This document shows, piece after piece, positions 5,177 to 6,657 of a stretch of DNA of 6,657 nt (position 1 is the first letter of the stretch; every line of letters starts with the position of its first letter). The notes under the pieces were generated by a model. The model saw nothing but the letters and a program-made list of their open reading frames with translations. It was not told the DNA's origin and searched no databases. The DNA comes from Thermoprotei archaeon (GTDB taxonomy: Archaea; Thermoproteota; Thermoprotei_A; Marsarchaeales; UBA168): NCBI GenBank assembly GCA_011055275.1, contig DSEZ01000014.1, forward strand, positions 1-6,657. The letters run 5' to 3'. Made by a program: the position numbers and the translations under genes.

Positions 5177-6151
5177 ATGAGGGAAATAAGACTTGATCCC
5201 CGCAGGAAAGAGTGGATAATTATCTCATCGCAGAGGGCATCGCGCCCAATGACGGTTATGGAAAAGCGGTCGTGCCCTTTCTGTAAGGACTCCCCTGAGG
5301 CCAAGGGAAAGCAAGCCCCCTACTGGCTTCCCAACGCCTTCCCGATGCTTTCACCGGATGAGCAAGGGACCTCGGCACTGAACGGCACGTATCAAAGGAT
5401 GCCAGGCAGGGGCTACTGTGAAGTCGTTGTCGAATCATTCGATCACTCAGCCGACCTCTGCGATCTAACACCTGACGAACTGGAAAGCGCCATGAAGCTA
5501 TATAGGGATCGCTACGTTGAGCTCTCAACAAAGGAAGGCGTTAACGCTGTGCTCATATTTAGGAACATGGGGAAACTCATAGGAGTAAGTATTGAGCATC
5601 CTCACTCGCAGATCTACGCCATACCTTACGTTCCTCCAATAATCCATGAGGAGGCCAACGCTTCGAAAGAGGTGTGTCCAATATGCGAGGAGGTAAAGGC
5701 CGAGGGGAGAACCGTGCTCAGCTACGATTCCGTAAAAGCGGTTTTCCCTTACGCGCCGCGGTGGCCTTATGAAACCGTCGTCATTCCCATCAGGCACATA
5801 ACTTCTCTGGCGGAGGCAACGGACAAAGAGTTAAGGGAAATAGGCATGTCTATTGGAAGGATCGTCGGATGCTACCATCGGCTCTTTGGCGTAAAGATGC
5901 CTTACGTCCTCGCGTTTCATCAAACTCCTGTCCTCAGCTCCAAAGAAAGGCTTCACCTGCACGTGGAGCTTTACCCAGCATTGAGGGCTCCTGATAAGCT
6001 TAAGCACTGGAGCGGTGCCGAATTGGGATTTGGCGTTTACACGTACGATTTCTGGCCCGAGGACAAGGCAAAGGAACTGGCATCGATCTGCGAAAAAAAC
6101 GAAAACCTTCCCATAAGCTCTAAGGGCTTACCCGAACCAAACGCCGTTTGA
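5177..6151 (+). CDS. galT: Galactose-1-phosphate uridylyltransferase
   Basis: The 325-aa enzyme exchanges UMP between UDP-glucose and galactose-1-phosphate (Leloir pathway), giving glucose-1-phosphate and UDP-galactose. It has two HIT-fold halves. In the first I see Cys33/Cys36 (CPFC), His90 (FDHSADL) and His141 as probable zinc ligands, and the active-site HPHSQ (141-145), whose second His, 143, carries the UMP. The second half starts with CPIC (167-170) and contains PYETVVIPIRH, FHQTP and HLHVELYP (260-267). Length and motif order match GalT, including archaeal members. A closely related nucleotidyltransferase activity is possible. The open frame extends 23 codons upstream to ATG 5108, through the shared promoter region. 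The start at 5177 is chosen because MREIRLDPRRKEWI matches the usual GalT N-terminus and a TATA box lies 25-26 bp upstream. The gene diverges from proS and ends three bases from the converging thioredoxin reductase gene. Confidence 0.9.
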   Translation: MREIRLDPRRKEWIIISSQRASRPMTVMEKRSCPFCKDSPEAKGKQAPYWLPNAFPMLSPDEQGTSALNGTYQRMPGRGYCEVVVESFDHSADLCDLTPDELESAMKLYRDRYVELSTKEGVNAVLIFRNMGKLIGVSIEHPHSQIYAIPYVPPIIHEEANASKEVCPICEEVKAEGRTVLSYDSVKAVFPYAPRWPYETVVIPIRHITSLAEATDKELREIGMSIGRIVGCYHRLFGVKMPYVLAFHQTPVLSSKERLHLHVELYPALRAPDKLKHWSGAELGFGVYTYDFWPEDKAKELASICEKNENLPISSKGLPEPNAV

Positions 6152-6154
6152 AGG

Positions 6155-6657
6155 TCAATTTGACGCAGAGGATTGGGCAAGCTCCTCGGCTGCCTTGAGC
6201 CTACCCTCGAGGTACATTTGGGCGGCAATGGCCGCAAGCGCCCCTTCTCCGGCACTGATTATGGCCTGCTTGGTAAGCGAGTGCCTGCAATCACCAGCGG
6301 CGAAAATGCCGGGCTTAGATGTCTGCATGTTTTCATCAGTAATTATGTAACCGTGATCATCCTTCTTGACGTCGACAAAACCGGTTTGCGGCACCTCTCC
6401 TATGTATATGAAGACCGCAGAAACCTTCAGTTCTTTCTCCTCTCCCGTTAGCAAGTTCTTCACGATGACGCCGTTTACCTTCTTGTCGCCCTCTATCTTG
6501 GTCACAACGCTGTTCCAGACAAACTCAACGTTACTTAGAGACATAAAGCGTTGCTGAAGTATCGGTTCAGCCCTCAGCTTATCCCTTCTGTGTATTAAGT
6601 AAATCCTGTTCACAAGCCTAGCCAAATAGAGACCCTCGCTCACCGCTGAGTCGCCGC
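6155..6657 (-). CDS. trxB: Thioredoxin reductase (NADPH, FAD-dependent), C-terminal part; gene continues past the right edge
   Basis: About 166 residues are visible, and the frame is still open at position 6657. The gene starts outside the window; GTG at 6641-6643 is an internal Val, not the start. The left-most visible residues GDSAVSEGLYLA end the NADPH-domain Rossmann loop and helix, followed by HRRDKLRA, the arginine-rich motif that binds the NADPH 2'-phosphate. Near the C-terminus, GIFAAGDCRH and KQAIISAGEGALAAIAA form the conserved FAD-binding end of low-molecular-weight thioredoxin reductases. These flavoproteins transfer electrons from NADPH through a CxxC pair to thioredoxin-like proteins in the cytosol; that CxxC should lie just upstream of the visible part. 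A ferredoxin- or other-partner TrxR-like protein is possible, but the intact HRRxxxR favours NADPH. The gene converges on galT with three bases between stop codons. Confidence 0.9.
   Translation of the reverse strand, partial: GDSAVSEGLYLARLVNRIYLIHRRDKLRAEPILQQRFMSLSNVEFVWNSVVTKIEGDKKVNGVIVKNLLTGEEKELKVSAVFIYIGEVPQTGFVDVKKDDHGYIITDENMQTSKPGIFAAGDCRHSLTKQAIISAGEGALAAIAAQMYLEGRLKAAEELAQSSASN

Noticed and set aside
6173..6557. Plus-strand frames opposite trxB
   Set aside because: The minus-strand reading has unmistakable thioredoxin reductase motifs; the plus-strand translations match nothing recognisable.
6641..6643. GTG as the start codon of the thioredoxin reductase gene
   Set aside because: In-frame codons upstream encode GDSA, the expected end of the NADPH-binding loop, so this Val is internal and the gene runs off the window.
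1..6657. CRISPR array or defence island
   Set aside because: I found no regularly spaced direct repeats, no Cas genes and no toxin-antitoxin or restriction genes; the genes are mainly housekeeping.

Overview
This window reads as chromosomal DNA of an archaeon, probably a thermophile or at least a member of the Crenarchaeota/Thaumarchaeota/Aigarchaeota side of the domain. The evidence is an archaeal GAPN-type glyceraldehyde-3-phosphate dehydrogenase, an archaeal/eukaryotic-type prolyl-tRNA synthetase with a C-terminal Cys-rich domain ending in Tyr, heavy use of AGG and ATA codons, and start codons lying about 24-26 bp after TATA-like boxes, as expected for leaderless archaeal mRNAs. I cannot name the genus from the sequence.

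Layout. Positions 1-97 are about 74% GC over the first 80 bases and fold into several perfect stems. This looks like the end of a structured RNA that I do not recognise. A possible 17-20 codon Lys/Glu-rich micro-ORF follows (185-247). gapN (331-1869, +) comes next. A roughly 330 bp stretch without an intact gene (1870-2200) carries what looks like a decayed fragment of a TnpB-like zinc-ribbon end on the minus strand. A two-gene operon (2201-2811, +) then encodes a 58-aa DUF5678-like protein and a retropepsin-like aspartic protease. A MscS-family mechanosensitive channel gene (2914-3663, +) converges on proS (3657-5090, -) with a 7-bp overlap. galT (5177-6151, +) diverges from proS across an 86-bp region that holds both promoters and an inverted repeat. 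It then converges, with 3 bp between stop codons, on the 3' part of a thioredoxin reductase gene (6155 to the right edge, -).

How the genes fit together. Most are unrelated housekeeping genes in single-gene units: lower glycolysis (GAPN), osmotic protection (MscS), tRNA charging (ProRS), galactose/UDP-sugar interconversion (GalT) and thiol redox (TrxB). The one clear operon is the DUF5678/aspartic protease pair. Its substrate is unknown, and it is the most likely place for undescribed biology here, followed by the GC-rich RNA-like element at the left edge. For three genes (gapN, proS, galT) the longest open frame begins inside the gene's own promoter. I have moved these starts downstream to the leaderless ATG.
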